From: KBS50 sp042434095
Lineage (GTDB): Bacteria; Actinomycetota; Actinomycetes; Mycobacteriales; Micromonosporaceae
Reading direction: 5' to 3'
Length of the DNA: 64,000 nucleotides
NCBI RefSeq assembly: GCF_042434095.1
Contig: NZ_JBHLUE010000007.1
Location: 1 to 64,000, forward strand
The notes under the pieces were generated by a model, which worked only from the letters and a program-made list of their open reading frames with translations, searched no databases and was not told the origin of the DNA. This document shows, piece by piece, positions 51,332 to 60,368 of the stretch (positions are counted from its first letter, which is position 1; every line of letters begins with the position of its first letter). The position numbers were made by a program, and so were the translations under genes.

Positions 51332-51810
51332 CCACGTCACCTCCACTCCGCACAACGACACCGCCGCATCCATCCGGTCGAGGTGCAGCGGCGGTGCGGT
51401 GGCCGAAACGCTAGCCGCCCTGAGGTTTCGTCGGAATGGCCTGAGGCATCGAATCAATAACAGCTAGGTCACCGTTGAGTGCGAGGCCTGTCACATGGGA
51501 ACAGCCATTCATCGGCCGACTGAGGGACCGGTTTGCGGCCTTTATAGGCAGCAGGGGAGCCGAAACTTGTACGGAAGGTGCACATCCCCCTGCGCAACGC
51601 AACCGAGATGTCGCTCACATCGGTCTGTCTCCAAGGTAACGGGGTTGACGCCGAAGCGGTACCGGTCGGCAGCCTGCAGTCGACGGACGCGCCCGGAACC
51701 GCCGCCCGGCGCGGGCCGGTTGACCGCCCCGCCCCACGGTTGGCGCCCTGTCGGCGCGCGCGCGCCACGGCCAGCCGTCGAAGCCGGCGCAGGTCTGGCA
51801 AGGTGGGCGG
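51332..51810. promoter_or_regulatory. Divergent gap between the oligopeptide operon and the kinase gene
   Basis: 479 bp without a credible gene. On the minus strand TATAAA (51541-51546 in complement) is the most promoter-like element for the oligopeptide operon, but no good -35 stands at 17 nt. On the plus strand TTGACG (near 51643) could be a -35 for the kinase, again without a clear -10. I see no repeats or operators that I trust. Confidence 0.35.
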
Positions 51811-53568
51811 ATGGCACCCGATCGGCTCCTCGACGGCCGCTACCGTCTCTCCGAGCAGCTCGGCAGCGGCGGCATGGCGGTGGTCTGGCGCGCCAGGGAC
51901 GAGGTCCTCGGTCGATCGGTGGCGGTGAAGATGCTGGCCGGGCCATTGGCCGCCGACCCGGGCGCCCGGGAACGGATCCGGGCCGAGGCCCGAGCCGCCG
52001 CCCGGCTCTCCCACCCGCACGTGACGAACGTGTACGACTACGGCGACTGGACCGACGAGCACGGCGAGCACGTGCCGTACGTGGTGATGGAGCTGCTGCC
52101 GGGCCAGACCCTCGCCCAGCGGCTGGTGGCCGGCCCGCTGCCGCCGCGGGCCGCCATGCGGATCTGCGCCGAGGTGGCCAGCGCGCTGGCCGCGGCGCAC
52201 CAGCAGGACCTGGTGCATCGGGACGTCAAGCCGGCCAACGTCATGCTCACCCCGGCCGGGGCCAAGGTGCTGGACTTCGGCATCGCGGCGGTGACCGGGG
52301 AGCCCGAGCTCACCGAGGACGGCCACCGGTTCGGCACGCCCGCGTACCTGGCGCCGGAGCGGCTCGTGGCCAACCAGGTGCTGCCCGCCTCGGACGTGTA
52401 CGCGCTCGGCCTGCTGCTGCACCGGACCCTCACCAACCGGCTGCCCTGGTCGGCCGAGACCACCACCCAGATGCTGACCGCGCACGTCTACCAGGAGCCG
52501 GCCCGGCTCCCACCCATCGAGGGCGTGCCGCCCGCGGTGGTCGAGCTCTGCCGCCGGTGCCTCGCCAAGGCGCCCGCCGACCGGCCGCCCGCCGCCGAGG
52601 CGGCCCGGATCCTCGCCGACGCCGCCGGCCTCACCGCCGCGGGCGACGACCCGTCCGCGGCGCTGGCCTGGGCCGGCATCGGCGCGCTGGCCCTGGCCCC
52701 GCCGGCCGGCGCCGCCGCCGCGGCGGCCCAACTCGGCCCGGCGGCCCAACCCGGCCCCGAGCCGGCGGCCGAGCCGGAGCCAGCGGCCGAGCCGGAGCCG
52801 GAGCCGGCCGCCGAGCCCGAGCCGGCGGCCGAGCCCGAGCCGGCGGCCGAAGCCGACCCCGCGCCCGCAACCGGCGACGTGGCGGCGGCCGGACCCGACG
52901 CCGCGGCCGGAACGCCGGCCGCCGCGCCCGCTACGCCGAGCGGGGCGGTCCCCGGCGACCACCGCGCCCGGCGCCGGCGCCGGGCGCTGCTGGTGGTCGG
53001 CTTCGTCGTGGTGGTGGCGACCACGGCCACCGTGACCATGCTGGCCCTGCCGGACCAGCGCGGCGCCGACGACCCCGGCGCCCGGCCCGACGGCACCGTG
53101 CCGGCGGCCAGCACCACGGTCGGCACGTCCGCCGGGACCCCCGGGACGGCCCCCGGCCGCTCGGACCCGCCCGGCCGCGGTCCCGGGCCGGCCGGCCCGA
53201 CCGGCGCCGGACCGGGCGCCGCCGGCACGACGGCGCCGGCCAACCGCACCGCCGCGCCCGCCGGCTCCGCTCCGGGCGGCACGGCGCCCGGCCCCGGGGG
53301 CGGGTCACCGACGCCCGGCGCCACCGGCTCGACCGGCACCCAGCAGCGGGTACGCGCCAAGGGCGGCGTCGTCCTGGTGCTCTGCCTCGGTCGCACCGCC
53401 ACCGTGCTGGCCGTGACTCCGACGCTCGGCTACACCGTCTCGGACTACCGACCGGGGCCGGCCAGCGAGGTCCGGGTGGTGCTCTCCTCGGCCACCCACA
53501 CCAGCGAGGTCACCGCGTCCTGCGCCGACGGTCGGCTGCTCCCCCAGGTGCGAGAACGGTCGGCCTAG
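51811..53568 (+). CDS. Membrane Ser/Thr protein kinase (PknB class)
   Basis: 585 residues. Kinase domain (about 6-270): P-loop LGSGGMAVVW, Lys in VAVKML, catalytic loop HRDVKPANVM and DFGIA, so it is predicted active. An Ala/Glu/Pro-rich juxtamembrane stretch with EPAAEPEP repeats (about 305-375) leads to one membrane helix (ALLVVGFVVVVATTATVTML, about 391-412). A Pro/Gly/Thr-rich extracellular stalk and a small C-terminal domain (about 510-585, GGVVLVLCLGRTATVLAV) follow. There are no PASTA repeats, so the outside sensor is different and unrecognised. A cell-wall carboxypeptidase gene follows at once, suggesting wall-related signalling. Confidence 0.9.
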   Translation: MAPDRLLDGRYRLSEQLGSGGMAVVWRARDEVLGRSVAVKMLAGPLAADPGARERIRAEARAAARLSHPHVTNVYDYGDWTDEHGEHVPYVVMELLPGQTLAQRLVAGPLPPRAAMRICAEVASALAAAHQQDLVHRDVKPANVMLTPAGAKVLDFGIAAVTGEPELTEDGHRFGTPAYLAPERLVANQVLPASDVYALGLLLHRTLTNRLPWSAETTTQMLTAHVYQEPARLPPIEGVPPAVVELCRRCLAKAPADRPPAAEAARILADAAGLTAAGDDPSAALAWAGIGALALAPPAGAAAAAAQLGPAAQPGPEPAAEPEPAAEPEPEPAAEPEPAAEPEPAAEADPAPATGDVAAAGPDAAAGTPAAAPATPSGAVPGDHRARRRRRALLVVGFVVVVATTATVTMLALPDQRGADDPGARPDGTVPAASTTVGTSAGTPGTAPGRSDPPGRGPGPAGPTGAGPGAAGTTAPANRTAAPAGSAPGGTAPGPGGGSPTPGATGSTGTQQRVRAKGGVVLVLCLGRTATVLAVTPTLGYTVSDYRPGPASEVRVVLSSATHTSEVTASCADGRLLPQVRERSA

Positions 53569-53632
53569 CGGGGGCGGATTCCTCCCGAGAAACGTTCGGG
53601 CTACCCTGCTTGGCCATGAACGGTTGGCGCGT

Positions 53633-54868
53633 ATGACGTTTCGGCGCATCTTCGCCACCCTCACGGGGGTCCTGCTCACCATGCCGGCGGCGGTGCTCCC
53701 GCCGGCGCCGGCCCACGCCGCGGCGGACGTACCGTGTCCCAGCGTCAGTCCGCCGGTGAGCCGGCCGCCCCGGCCGCCCGTGCCCAGCGCGGACGCCGCG
53801 GACCGGACCGTCGGCGGCGCGGCGCTGGCCACCGACGGGCTCGCCGTGCCCGACGGGGCGGCCCGGCCGCCGGCCATCACCGCGACCTCCTGGCTGGTGG
53901 CCGACCTGGACAGCGGCGCGGTGCTCGGCGCCTGCGGGGCGCACGCATACGCCCTGCCCGCGAGCACCCAGAAGCTGCTGCTGGCCGCGACCGTGCTGCC
54001 CAAACTGGACCCTAAGCGGGTCGTCACCGTCACTTCTCAGGACCTCGACTTCGAGCGCGGCAGCTCGGCCGTGGGGCTCGTGGTCGGCGGGCGGTACTCG
54101 GTGGAGACGCTGTGGCTCGGGCTGCTGCTCAACAGCGGAAACGACGCCGCGCAGGTGCTCGCCCGGCTCGGCGGCGGGTCCGCGGGGGTGGCCGGCACGG
54201 TGTCCGCGATGAACGCCGAGGCGCACCGCCTCGGCGCCCGGCAAACGCACGCGGCCACACCGTCCGGATTGGACGGCCCCAACCAGTTCACCAGCGCGTA
54301 CGACCTGGCGCTCATCGCCCGGGACTGCTTCACGAACGCGACCTTCCGCCGCTACACGGCCGCCCGCACCGCGCAGATGCCGGCGCAGCCGCCGGGCGCG
54401 AAGAACGGGTTCCAGATCCAGAACGAGAACTCGTTGCTGTTCAACTATCCCGGCGCGCTCGGCGGAAAGACCGGCTTCACCACGGTGGCTCGGCACACCT
54501 ACGTGGGCGTGGCCCAGCGCAACGGCCGGCGCCTGGTGGTCACCCTGCTGAACGGCGAGGCGCGCCCGCTGCGTGGCTGGCAGCAGGGCGCCGCGCTGCT
54601 CGACTGGGGCTTCGCCCGGCCCGCCGACGCCGCGGTGGGCCGCCTGGTGAACCCGGGCGAGCTGGACGCCACCGCCGGTCCGCCGCCCGTGCAGCCAAAG
54701 GCCGGCACCCAGGCGGTCGAGCGACCGAGCGGCCGCGGCCATTCCGGGCCGCCGTCGCGGACCATCCTGGTCGTGGTGGTCGTGCTGCTCGGGGCGGCCA
54801 CCCTGGTGCTCACCGTGGTGGCCGTCCGCACCCGACCGCGGCACGCCGGCCGCCGCCGGGCCCGCTGA
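53633..54868 (+). CDS. D-alanyl-D-alanine carboxypeptidase (PBP5/DacA class)
   Basis: 411 residues from ATG at 53633; a TTG at 53624 is in frame, and neither has a ribosome site. Signal peptide (about 1-30), penicillin-binding peptidase S11 domain: SxxK as STQKLLLA (about residue 110), SGN as NSGNDAAQVL (about 168), KTG as GGKTGFTT (about 280). A C-terminal membrane anchor (TILVVVVVLLGAATLVLTVV, about 377-400) ends in a basic tail. It trims the terminal D-Ala from peptidoglycan stem peptides. It follows the Ser/Thr kinase in the same direction, and its 3' end overlaps the convergent MFS gene by 59 bp. Confidence 0.9.
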   Translation: MTFRRIFATLTGVLLTMPAAVLPPAPAHAAADVPCPSVSPPVSRPPRPPVPSADAADRTVGGAALATDGLAVPDGAARPPAITATSWLVADLDSGAVLGACGAHAYALPASTQKLLLAATVLPKLDPKRVVTVTSQDLDFERGSSAVGLVVGGRYSVETLWLGLLLNSGNDAAQVLARLGGGSAGVAGTVSAMNAEAHRLGARQTHAATPSGLDGPNQFTSAYDLALIARDCFTNATFRRYTAARTAQMPAQPPGAKNGFQIQNENSLLFNYPGALGGKTGFTTVARHTYVGVAQRNGRRLVVTLLNGEARPLRGWQQGAALLDWGFARPADAAVGRLVNPGELDATAGPPPVQPKAGTQAVERPSGRGHSGPPSRTILVVVVVLLGAATLVLTVVAVRTRPRHAGRRRAR

Positions 54869-56297
54869 CCGGCCCGGCCGGGAGGCGCGGAGCGGTCGGC
54901 CCGCCTGGATCGGTCTCGACGGCCGGATCGGTCGGTACGGCCGGATCGGTCAGGACGGCCCGATCCGTCGGGACGACGGCGCGACGCCGCCCGAGCGGGG
55001 CGAACGGGAGCAGCGCGACCAGCTGACCGGCCGCCACCACCAGGATCAGTTGCCGCGCCGACAGGTGCGCGGCCAGCACCCCGGTGCTCGCGGCGCCCAG
55101 CGCGTACCCGCCGGTCTTGACGCTCGCCGCGGTGGCCGCCAGCTGCGCGTACCGGTGCGGTGGGACGCTGGACTGGCGGATCGCGAGGGTGGCCGCGAAC
55201 ACCGGCCCGTCGCACAGCCCGGCGAGCACCGCGAGCGGCAGCGCCACCGCCAGCGAGGGCGCCCCGGCCACCGCGGTGAGGCTGAGGCCGTACCCGACCA
55301 GCGCGGCCATCAGCACGCCGGCCGGCGTGAAGCGGCGCAACAGGCGGGCCGAGACCAGCGCGCCGGCGAGCGCGCCGGCGCTCAGCGCGGTCAGCAGCCA
55401 CCCCCCGCGGGCGGCCGGCTGGCCGAGCTGGATCGCCAGCAGCGGCACGGTCACCGGCAGCAGCCCCGACACGGCATGGGCCACCGTGGTGGCGATCGTG
55501 GCGGCCCGCAGCAGCGGCGCCCGGACCAGCAGGCGTACCCCGTCCACCAACGCCGGACCCAGCCGCTCCCGGCCAGCGGCCCCGGCCGGGGGCGCGCCGT
55601 CGGTGGCCGGGGCGGGGCCGTCGGTGGCCGGGGCGGGGCCGTCGGTGGCCGGGGCGGGGCCGTCGGTGGCCGGGGCGGGGCCCGGTGCGGGCCGCCGGGG
55701 GCCCGTCGGCGCGGCGAGCACCAGCAGCACGGCCGCGGCGGCCAGCCCGGCCGTGCCGGCCAGCGCCGCCCCGGCGCCGGCCGAGCCCGCCACGGCGGCC
55801 ACCAGCGCCGGTCCGGCCAGCCCGGCCACGTTGTAGCTGGCCGAGTCGGCGGCGTTCGCCCGTGGCAGCGCCGCAGCGGGCACCACCAGGGGAACCAGGC
55901 TGCTGAAGCCGCCGGTGAGCAGCGGCGCCGTGCTGCCGGCCAGCAGACCGAGGCCGATCAGCGCTCCACCCGGCGCGCGGCCCGCGAGCAACAACACGCC
56001 GATGAGGGCGGCGGCCAGCACCAGCTGGTTGGCCAGGAACAGCACCCGCTTGCGGCGCAGCCGGTCCAGCACCGCGCCGAGGACCGGGCCGGTCACCAGG
56101 GTCGGCAGGGCGAAGGCCGACACGACCAGGCCGGCCAGCCGCGGATCCGCCGTGCGGGCGATGACGTACAGCACCACGCCGACGCCGGCGGCCTCGTCGG
56201 CCAGCCGGGCCACGGTGGCCGCGGTGAGCAACCGGATCCCGCGCCGGCCCAGCCGCCCGGGGTGTGCGGAACCGGGAACCGCTGTAACGGTTTGCAT
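54810..56297 (-). CDS. MFS transporter
   Basis: 495 residues from ATG at 56297. Hydrophobic segments in two halves fit a 12-helix major facilitator; the loop after helix 2 reads LGAVLDRLRRKRVLF, resembling motif A. The central loop (about 205-240) is four tandem PAPATDG repeats, and the C-terminus carries a TDPAV repeat tail that overlaps the carboxypeptidase gene. It probably exports a drug or metabolite. It is divergent from an ABATE/CGNR protein with a duplicated operator between them. Confidence 0.83.
   Translation of the reverse strand: MQTVTAVPGSAHPGRLGRRGIRLLTAATVARLADEAAGVGVVLYVIARTADPRLAGLVVSAFALPTLVTGPVLGAVLDRLRRKRVLFLANQLVLAAALIGVLLLAGRAPGGALIGLGLLAGSTAPLLTGGFSSLVPLVVPAAALPRANAADSASYNVAGLAGPALVAAVAGSAGAGAALAGTAGLAAAAVLLVLAAPTGPRRPAPGPAPATDGPAPATDGPAPATDGPAPATDGAPPAGAAGRERLGPALVDGVRLLVRAPLLRAATIATTVAHAVSGLLPVTVPLLAIQLGQPAARGGWLLTALSAGALAGALVSARLLRRFTPAGVLMAALVGYGLSLTAVAGAPSLAVALPLAVLAGLCDGPVFAATLAIRQSSVPPHRYAQLAATAASVKTGGYALGAASTGVLAAHLSARQLILVVAAGQLVALLPFAPLGRRRAVVPTDRAVLTDPAVPTDPAVETDPGGPTAPRLPAGPVSGPGGGRRAAVGCGRPPR
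55597..55683 (-). repeat. 21-bp tandem repeat, four copies, in the MFS linker
   Basis: Four near-identical 21-bp units (core gtcggtggccggggcgggg) encode PAPATDG in the cytoplasmic loop between the two halves of the transporter. The copy number probably varies between strains because the units are almost perfect and in frame. Confidence 0.85.
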
Positions 56298-56348
56298 GCT
56301 TGGTACCGTAACCGATGTAGTAACGGTTTGCTCGGCGAGTACCGTAAC
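56284..56348. promoter_or_regulatory. Duplicated operator between MFS and ABATE genes
   Basis: Two tandem 36-bp copies, each an imperfect inverted repeat GTAACGGT...ACCGTAAC: arms at 56284-56291/56305-56312 and 56320-56327/56341-56348. They fill the 54-bp divergent gap, and the first overlaps the MFS start codon. They should bind one regulator controlling both genes; the ABATE protein is the only candidate nearby. Confidence 0.65.
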
Positions 56349-56351
56349 GAC

Positions 56352-56921
56352 ATGACGGCAGGCGTGCGCTTCGGCTTCACCCGCTGGGCCCGGCTGGCCG
56401 CGGCGCTGGTCAACACCGCGCCCGCGCCGCGGCACGGCGATCTGCTCACCGCCCCGGAGCAGCTCCGCGACCTGCTGCTGGCGCACGACGAGCCCGGCAC
56501 CGTCCGCATCACCCCGGCGGACCTCGCCGACGCCCGCGCCGGCCGCACGGACCTGGCGGCCGTGTTCGCCGCGACCGGGGACGATGCGCGGCTCGCCGCG
56601 CGCCTCAACGATCTGCTCGGCCGCACCGCCCGACCGCGCCTGGTCGACCACCCCGGCGGCGTGCCGCTGCACCTGCACGTCGAGGCCCCCGACGCCAACT
56701 GGGGCGGTTGGCTGACCGCGTCCGGCGCCATGGGCTTGGCCCTGATGATCGCGGAACACGGTGTCGAGGTGATCGGCGTGTGCGCCGCCGCCGACTGCCC
56801 GCACGGCGTGCTGCGGGTCGGTCCCGGCCCGGCCCGGCGGTTCTGCGACGCCGCCTGCGCCAACCGCACGAGGGTGGCCGCGCACCGGGCCGCCCGGCGG
56901 GCCCCGGGCGGCGCCACGTAG
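56352..56921 (+). CDS. ABATE-domain protein with CGNR-type zinc finger
   Basis: 189 residues from ATG at 56352. The N-terminal ABATE region (FTRWARLAAALVNT) is followed at the end by a zf-CGNR module: CAAADCPHGVLRV then FCDAACANRTRVAAHRA. The usual CGNR reads CANR here, so the zinc-binding cysteines are kept. Such proteins are stress-linked putative transcription regulators in actinobacteria. It is divergent from an MFS gene, with a duplicated inverted repeat between, suggesting it regulates that exporter. Confidence 0.83.
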   Translation: MTAGVRFGFTRWARLAAALVNTAPAPRHGDLLTAPEQLRDLLLAHDEPGTVRITPADLADARAGRTDLAAVFAATGDDARLAARLNDLLGRTARPRLVDHPGGVPLHLHVEAPDANWGGWLTASGAMGLALMIAEHGVEVIGVCAAADCPHGVLRVGPGPARRFCDAACANRTRVAAHRAARRAPGGAT

Positions 56922-56992
56922 CCCGCCGTCCGCGGTCCGCCGTCGGCCGTCCGCCGTCGCCGTCGCCGTCGCCGTCGCGCGGAGCGGTTAAG

Positions 56993-57036
56993 AAGGGGCC
57001 CTTCCGCTACAAAGAGCGATAACAAGGGGCCCTTCC
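56993..57036. repeat. Two AAGGGGCCCTTCC elements
   Basis: AAGGGGCCCTTCC occurs at 56993-57005 and 57024-57036, each containing the perfect palindrome AAGGGGCCCTT. The remainder of the gap 56922-57171 has a GCCGTC microsatellite (about 56953-56978) and no gene. From memory, this string is widely repeated between Micromonospora genes; its function is unknown. Confidence 0.65.
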
Positions 57037-57171
57037 TTCCAGGGGGCCGGGCAGGGCGGCCGTCGGGCGGGGCGGTCGATCTTTGGGTAACGTCAGCTCC
57101 GACCGCGGGCCGCCGGGGACGATCCGGCGCAGCCGTCCGGGCCGCGGGCACAGCCGAAGGGATGGGATCGG

Positions 57172-58716
57172 GTGACGAGCGGCGGTTCCTCGCAGCCCCG
57201 GCGGTCGGGCGTGGTGATCGGCGTGGACCTCGGGACCACCAGCACCAAGGCGGTGGCGTACGACACCGGCGGCCGGTCCCTCGGCTCGCACTCGGTGGCG
57301 TACCCGCTCGACGAGCCGCACCCCGGCTACGCCGAGCAGGACCCGAACCTCATCTGGGAAGCCGTGCTGGAGACCACCCGGACCGTGGTGGCCGACCTGG
57401 ACCGGCCGGTGGCCGGCCTGTCGTTCAGCACCGCCATGCACGGCCTGATCGGGCTGGACGCCGGCGGCGACCCGCTGACCCCCTCGGTCACCTGGGCCGA
57501 CTCGCGGGCCAGCGCGCAGGCCGAACGGCTGCGCTCGGCGCCGGGCGGGCTGGAGCTGCACCGCCGCACCGGCACCCCGCTGCACCCGATGGCCCCGCTG
57601 CCCAAGCTGGTCTGGTTCGCCGAGGAGGCCCCCGAGCTGTTCCGCCGGGTGGCGCACTGGGTCGGCATCAAGGATCTCGTCCTGCGCCGGCTCTGCGGCG
57701 AGCTGGTCACCGACCACTCGGTCGCCTCCGGCACCGGCCTGCTGGACATCCACCGCCTGGACTGGGACGCCGAGGCGCTGACCATCGCCGGCATCCGCCC
57801 CGACCAGCTGCCCCGGCTGGTGCCCAGCACCACCGTGCTGCCCGCCCTCACCCCGGATGCCGCCCGGGCCACCGGCCTGCCGGCGCAGACCCCGGTCGTG
57901 GTGGGCGCGGGCGACGGGCCGCTGGCCAACCTGGGCCTGGGCGCCGTACGCCCCGGGGTGGCCGCCTGCTCGATCGGCACCAGCGGCGCCATCCGGGTGA
58001 TGGTGGAGCGGCCGAGCGTGGATCCGCAGGGCCGGGTGTTCTGCTACGCGCTGACCGAGGACCGGTGGGCGGTGGGCGGCGCCATCAACAACGGCGGCAT
58101 CGTGCTCAACTGGGCCGGCGAGGCGCTCGCTCCCGACCTCGGCGAGCATCCCGAGGAGGAGCTGCTCGCCCTGGCCGCCCGAGCGCCGGCCGGATCCGAC
58201 GGGCTGATCATGCTGCCGTACCTGCTCAGCGAGCGGGCGCCGCACTGGAGCGCGCTGCCGCGCGGGGCGTACGTGGGGCTGACCAACGCGCACCGCCGGG
58301 AGCACCTGGTCCGGGCCGCCATCGAGGGCGTCTGCCAGCAGCTCGCCCTGGTGCTCCAGTCGGTGCGGGCCGCCGGCAACGAGGTGCACGAGGTACGGGC
58401 CAGCGGTGGCTTCGCGCGCAGCCCGCTGTGGCGGCAGCTGCTGGCCGACGCGCTCGGGATGGACGTGCAGTTCCCCGCCGGGCACGAGGGCTCGAGCTTC
58501 GGGGCCGCGCTGCTCGGCATGCAGGCGCTGGGCCTGATCCCGTCGGTGGACGTGGCCGCCGACCTGGTCGAGATCACCGAGACCGTCCAGCCCGAGCCGA
58601 AGGCGGCCGAGACGTACGCGGCGCTGCTGCCGCTGTTCGCGGACCTGTACGACGCGCTCGGCCCGACCTACCAGGCGCTGCGCCGGTTCACCGCGGAGCA
58701 GCCCGCCACCCCCTGA
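57172..58716 (+). CDS. gntK: Gluconokinase-type FGGY carbohydrate kinase
   Basis: 514 residues from GTG at 57172. FGGY kinase: phosphate-1 motif IGVDLGTTSTKAVAYD, substrate loop FSTAMHGLIGLD, catalytic Asp in VVVGAGDGPLANLG, adenosine motif ASGGFARSPLWRQLLAD. The closest match among FGGY enzymes is the gluconokinase branch, supported by the GntP-family permease 60 bp downstream. It would phosphorylate gluconate to 6-phosphogluconate; xylulokinase is the main alternative. Confidence 0.86.
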   Translation: MTSGGSSQPRRSGVVIGVDLGTTSTKAVAYDTGGRSLGSHSVAYPLDEPHPGYAEQDPNLIWEAVLETTRTVVADLDRPVAGLSFSTAMHGLIGLDAGGDPLTPSVTWADSRASAQAERLRSAPGGLELHRRTGTPLHPMAPLPKLVWFAEEAPELFRRVAHWVGIKDLVLRRLCGELVTDHSVASGTGLLDIHRLDWDAEALTIAGIRPDQLPRLVPSTTVLPALTPDAARATGLPAQTPVVVGAGDGPLANLGLGAVRPGVAACSIGTSGAIRVMVERPSVDPQGRVFCYALTEDRWAVGGAINNGGIVLNWAGEALAPDLGEHPEEELLALAARAPAGSDGLIMLPYLLSERAPHWSALPRGAYVGLTNAHRREHLVRAAIEGVCQQLALVLQSVRAAGNEVHEVRASGGFARSPLWRQLLADALGMDVQFPAGHEGSSFGAALLGMQALGLIPSVDVAADLVEITETVQPEPKAAETYAALLPLFADLYDALGPTYQALRRFTAEQPATP

Positions 58717-58776
58717 TCCATGCCACCGGGGTGGCGTCCGCTCCCCCGGCACCAACCCGAGGAAGGTCGTGAACCC

Positions 58777-60312
58777 ATGACCCATCTCGCCGCCGAGGCG
58801 GCCAGCCGGGCCGGCAACGGCCAGCTCATCACCGCCGCGCTGCTGGGCATCGCCGCGGTCGTCGTGCTGATCGCCTGGGGCAAGGTCCACCCGTTCCTGT
58901 CGCTGATCATCGGTGCGGCGGTGCTGGGCGCGGTGGCCGGCCTCGCGCCACAGAAGATGATCGACTCGTTCACCGGCGGCGTCGGGTCGACGGTGGGCAG
59001 CGTCGGCCTACTGATCGCGCTCGGCGCGATGATCGGTGGCCTGCTGGCCGAGTCCGGCGGCGCCGACGGGATCGTGAGCCGGGTGGTCAGCCGGGTCTCC
59101 GGTTCCGCCCTGCCGTGGGCGATGGCCGGCGTCGCGGCCCTGATCGGCCTGCCGCTCTTCTTCGAGGTCGGCGTGGTCCTGCTGGTGCCGATCGTGCTGC
59201 TGGTGTCCCGCCGCTCGGACGTACCGCTGATGCGGGTCGGCATCCCGGCGCTGGCCGGCCTGTCGGTGCTGCACGGCCTCGTGCCGCCGCACCCGGGCCC
59301 GCTGGTGGCGATCGCCGCGCTGAAGGCCGACCTCGGCCTCACCCTGGCGCTCGGGCTGCTCGTCGCGATCCCCACGGTGATCGTGGCCGGCCCGCTGTTC
59401 GGCAACTTCATCGCCCGGTACGTGCCGGCCGTGGCGCCGGAGTCGCTGCTGCCGAGCCGCGCGGGCGGCCCCGTCGCCGGCGCCGACCGGGAGCGCGCGG
59501 TCGGCGACCGGCAGCGCGCGGCCGACGGGAACCGGACCGACGCCGACGGCGACCTGCTCACCGAGGACGACCTGATCAACCCGGGTACGGGTCGACCCGG
59601 CGCGCCGGTGGACGACAGCGGCACCGAGACCACGCCCCGGCGGCGCACGCCGGCGTTCTGGCCGGCGGTGCTGACCGTGCTGCTGCCGATCGTGCTCATG
59701 CTGCTGCGGGCCGTGGGCGAGCTGACCCTGGACAAGGGCACCACGGCGCGCACCACCCTGGACATCATCGGCACCCCGGTGGTGGCCCTGCTCGCGGGCG
59801 TTCTGGTGGCCATGTTCACCCTCGGTCGCCAGGCCGGGTTCAACCGCGCCCAGACGTCGGCCGTGCTCGGCGGCTCGCTGCCGCCGATCGCCGGCATCCT
59901 GCTGATCGTGGCCGCGGGCGGCGGCTTCAAGCAGGTACTCGTGGACGCCGGGGTGGGCAACATGGTGGCCGACGCGGCCAAGGGCGCCAGCATCTCGCCG
60001 CTGCTGCTGGGCTGGCTGGTGGCGGTGGGCATCCGGGTGGCCACCGGGTCGGCCACGGTGGCCACGATCACCGCGGCCGGCATCGTGGCGCCGCTCGCGC
60101 AGGGCCTGGACCGGCCCGGTGTGGCGCTGCTGGCGCTGGCCGTCGGGTGCGGGTCGCTGTTCTTCTCGCACGTCAACGACGCCGGGTTCTGGCTGGTCAA
60201 GGAGTACTTCGGGCTGACCGTCGGGCAGACCATCAAGAGCTGGTCGGTGATGGAGACGATCATCTCGGTGGTCGGCTTCCTGGGCGTGCTGCTGCTCAAC
60301 CTGATCGTCTGA
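58777..60312 (+). CDS. gntP: GntP-family gluconate permease
   Basis: 511 residues from ATG at 58777 with GAGGAAGG 9 nt upstream. About 12-14 hydrophobic segments of the GntP/GntT family: HPFLSLIIGAAVLGAVAG, GLVPPHPGPLVAIAAL, FSHVNDAGFWLVKEYFGLT. A hydrophilic insert rich in Arg/Asp (about 225-290) lies in the central loop and is longer than usual. It imports gluconate by proton symport for the kinase encoded before it. No GntR regulator is adjacent. Confidence 0.9.
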   Translation: MTHLAAEAASRAGNGQLITAALLGIAAVVVLIAWGKVHPFLSLIIGAAVLGAVAGLAPQKMIDSFTGGVGSTVGSVGLLIALGAMIGGLLAESGGADGIVSRVVSRVSGSALPWAMAGVAALIGLPLFFEVGVVLLVPIVLLVSRRSDVPLMRVGIPALAGLSVLHGLVPPHPGPLVAIAALKADLGLTLALGLLVAIPTVIVAGPLFGNFIARYVPAVAPESLLPSRAGGPVAGADRERAVGDRQRAADGNRTDADGDLLTEDDLINPGTGRPGAPVDDSGTETTPRRRTPAFWPAVLTVLLPIVLMLLRAVGELTLDKGTTARTTLDIIGTPVVALLAGVLVAMFTLGRQAGFNRAQTSAVLGGSLPPIAGILLIVAAGGGFKQVLVDAGVGNMVADAAKGASISPLLLGWLVAVGIRVATGSATVATITAAGIVAPLAQGLDRPGVALLALAVGCGSLFFSHVNDAGFWLVKEYFGLTVGQTIKSWSVMETIISVVGFLGVLLLNLIV

Positions 60313-60368
60313 GCGCGGTCGCCCGGGGCCGGTTCCGCCCGGCCACCGGTGACCCGGGCCCGACCCGG

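Noticed and set aside
56953..56978. GCCGTC microsatellite as part of the ABATE coding sequence
   Set aside because: It lies after the stop at 56921 and has no ribosome site or open frame with recognisable features.
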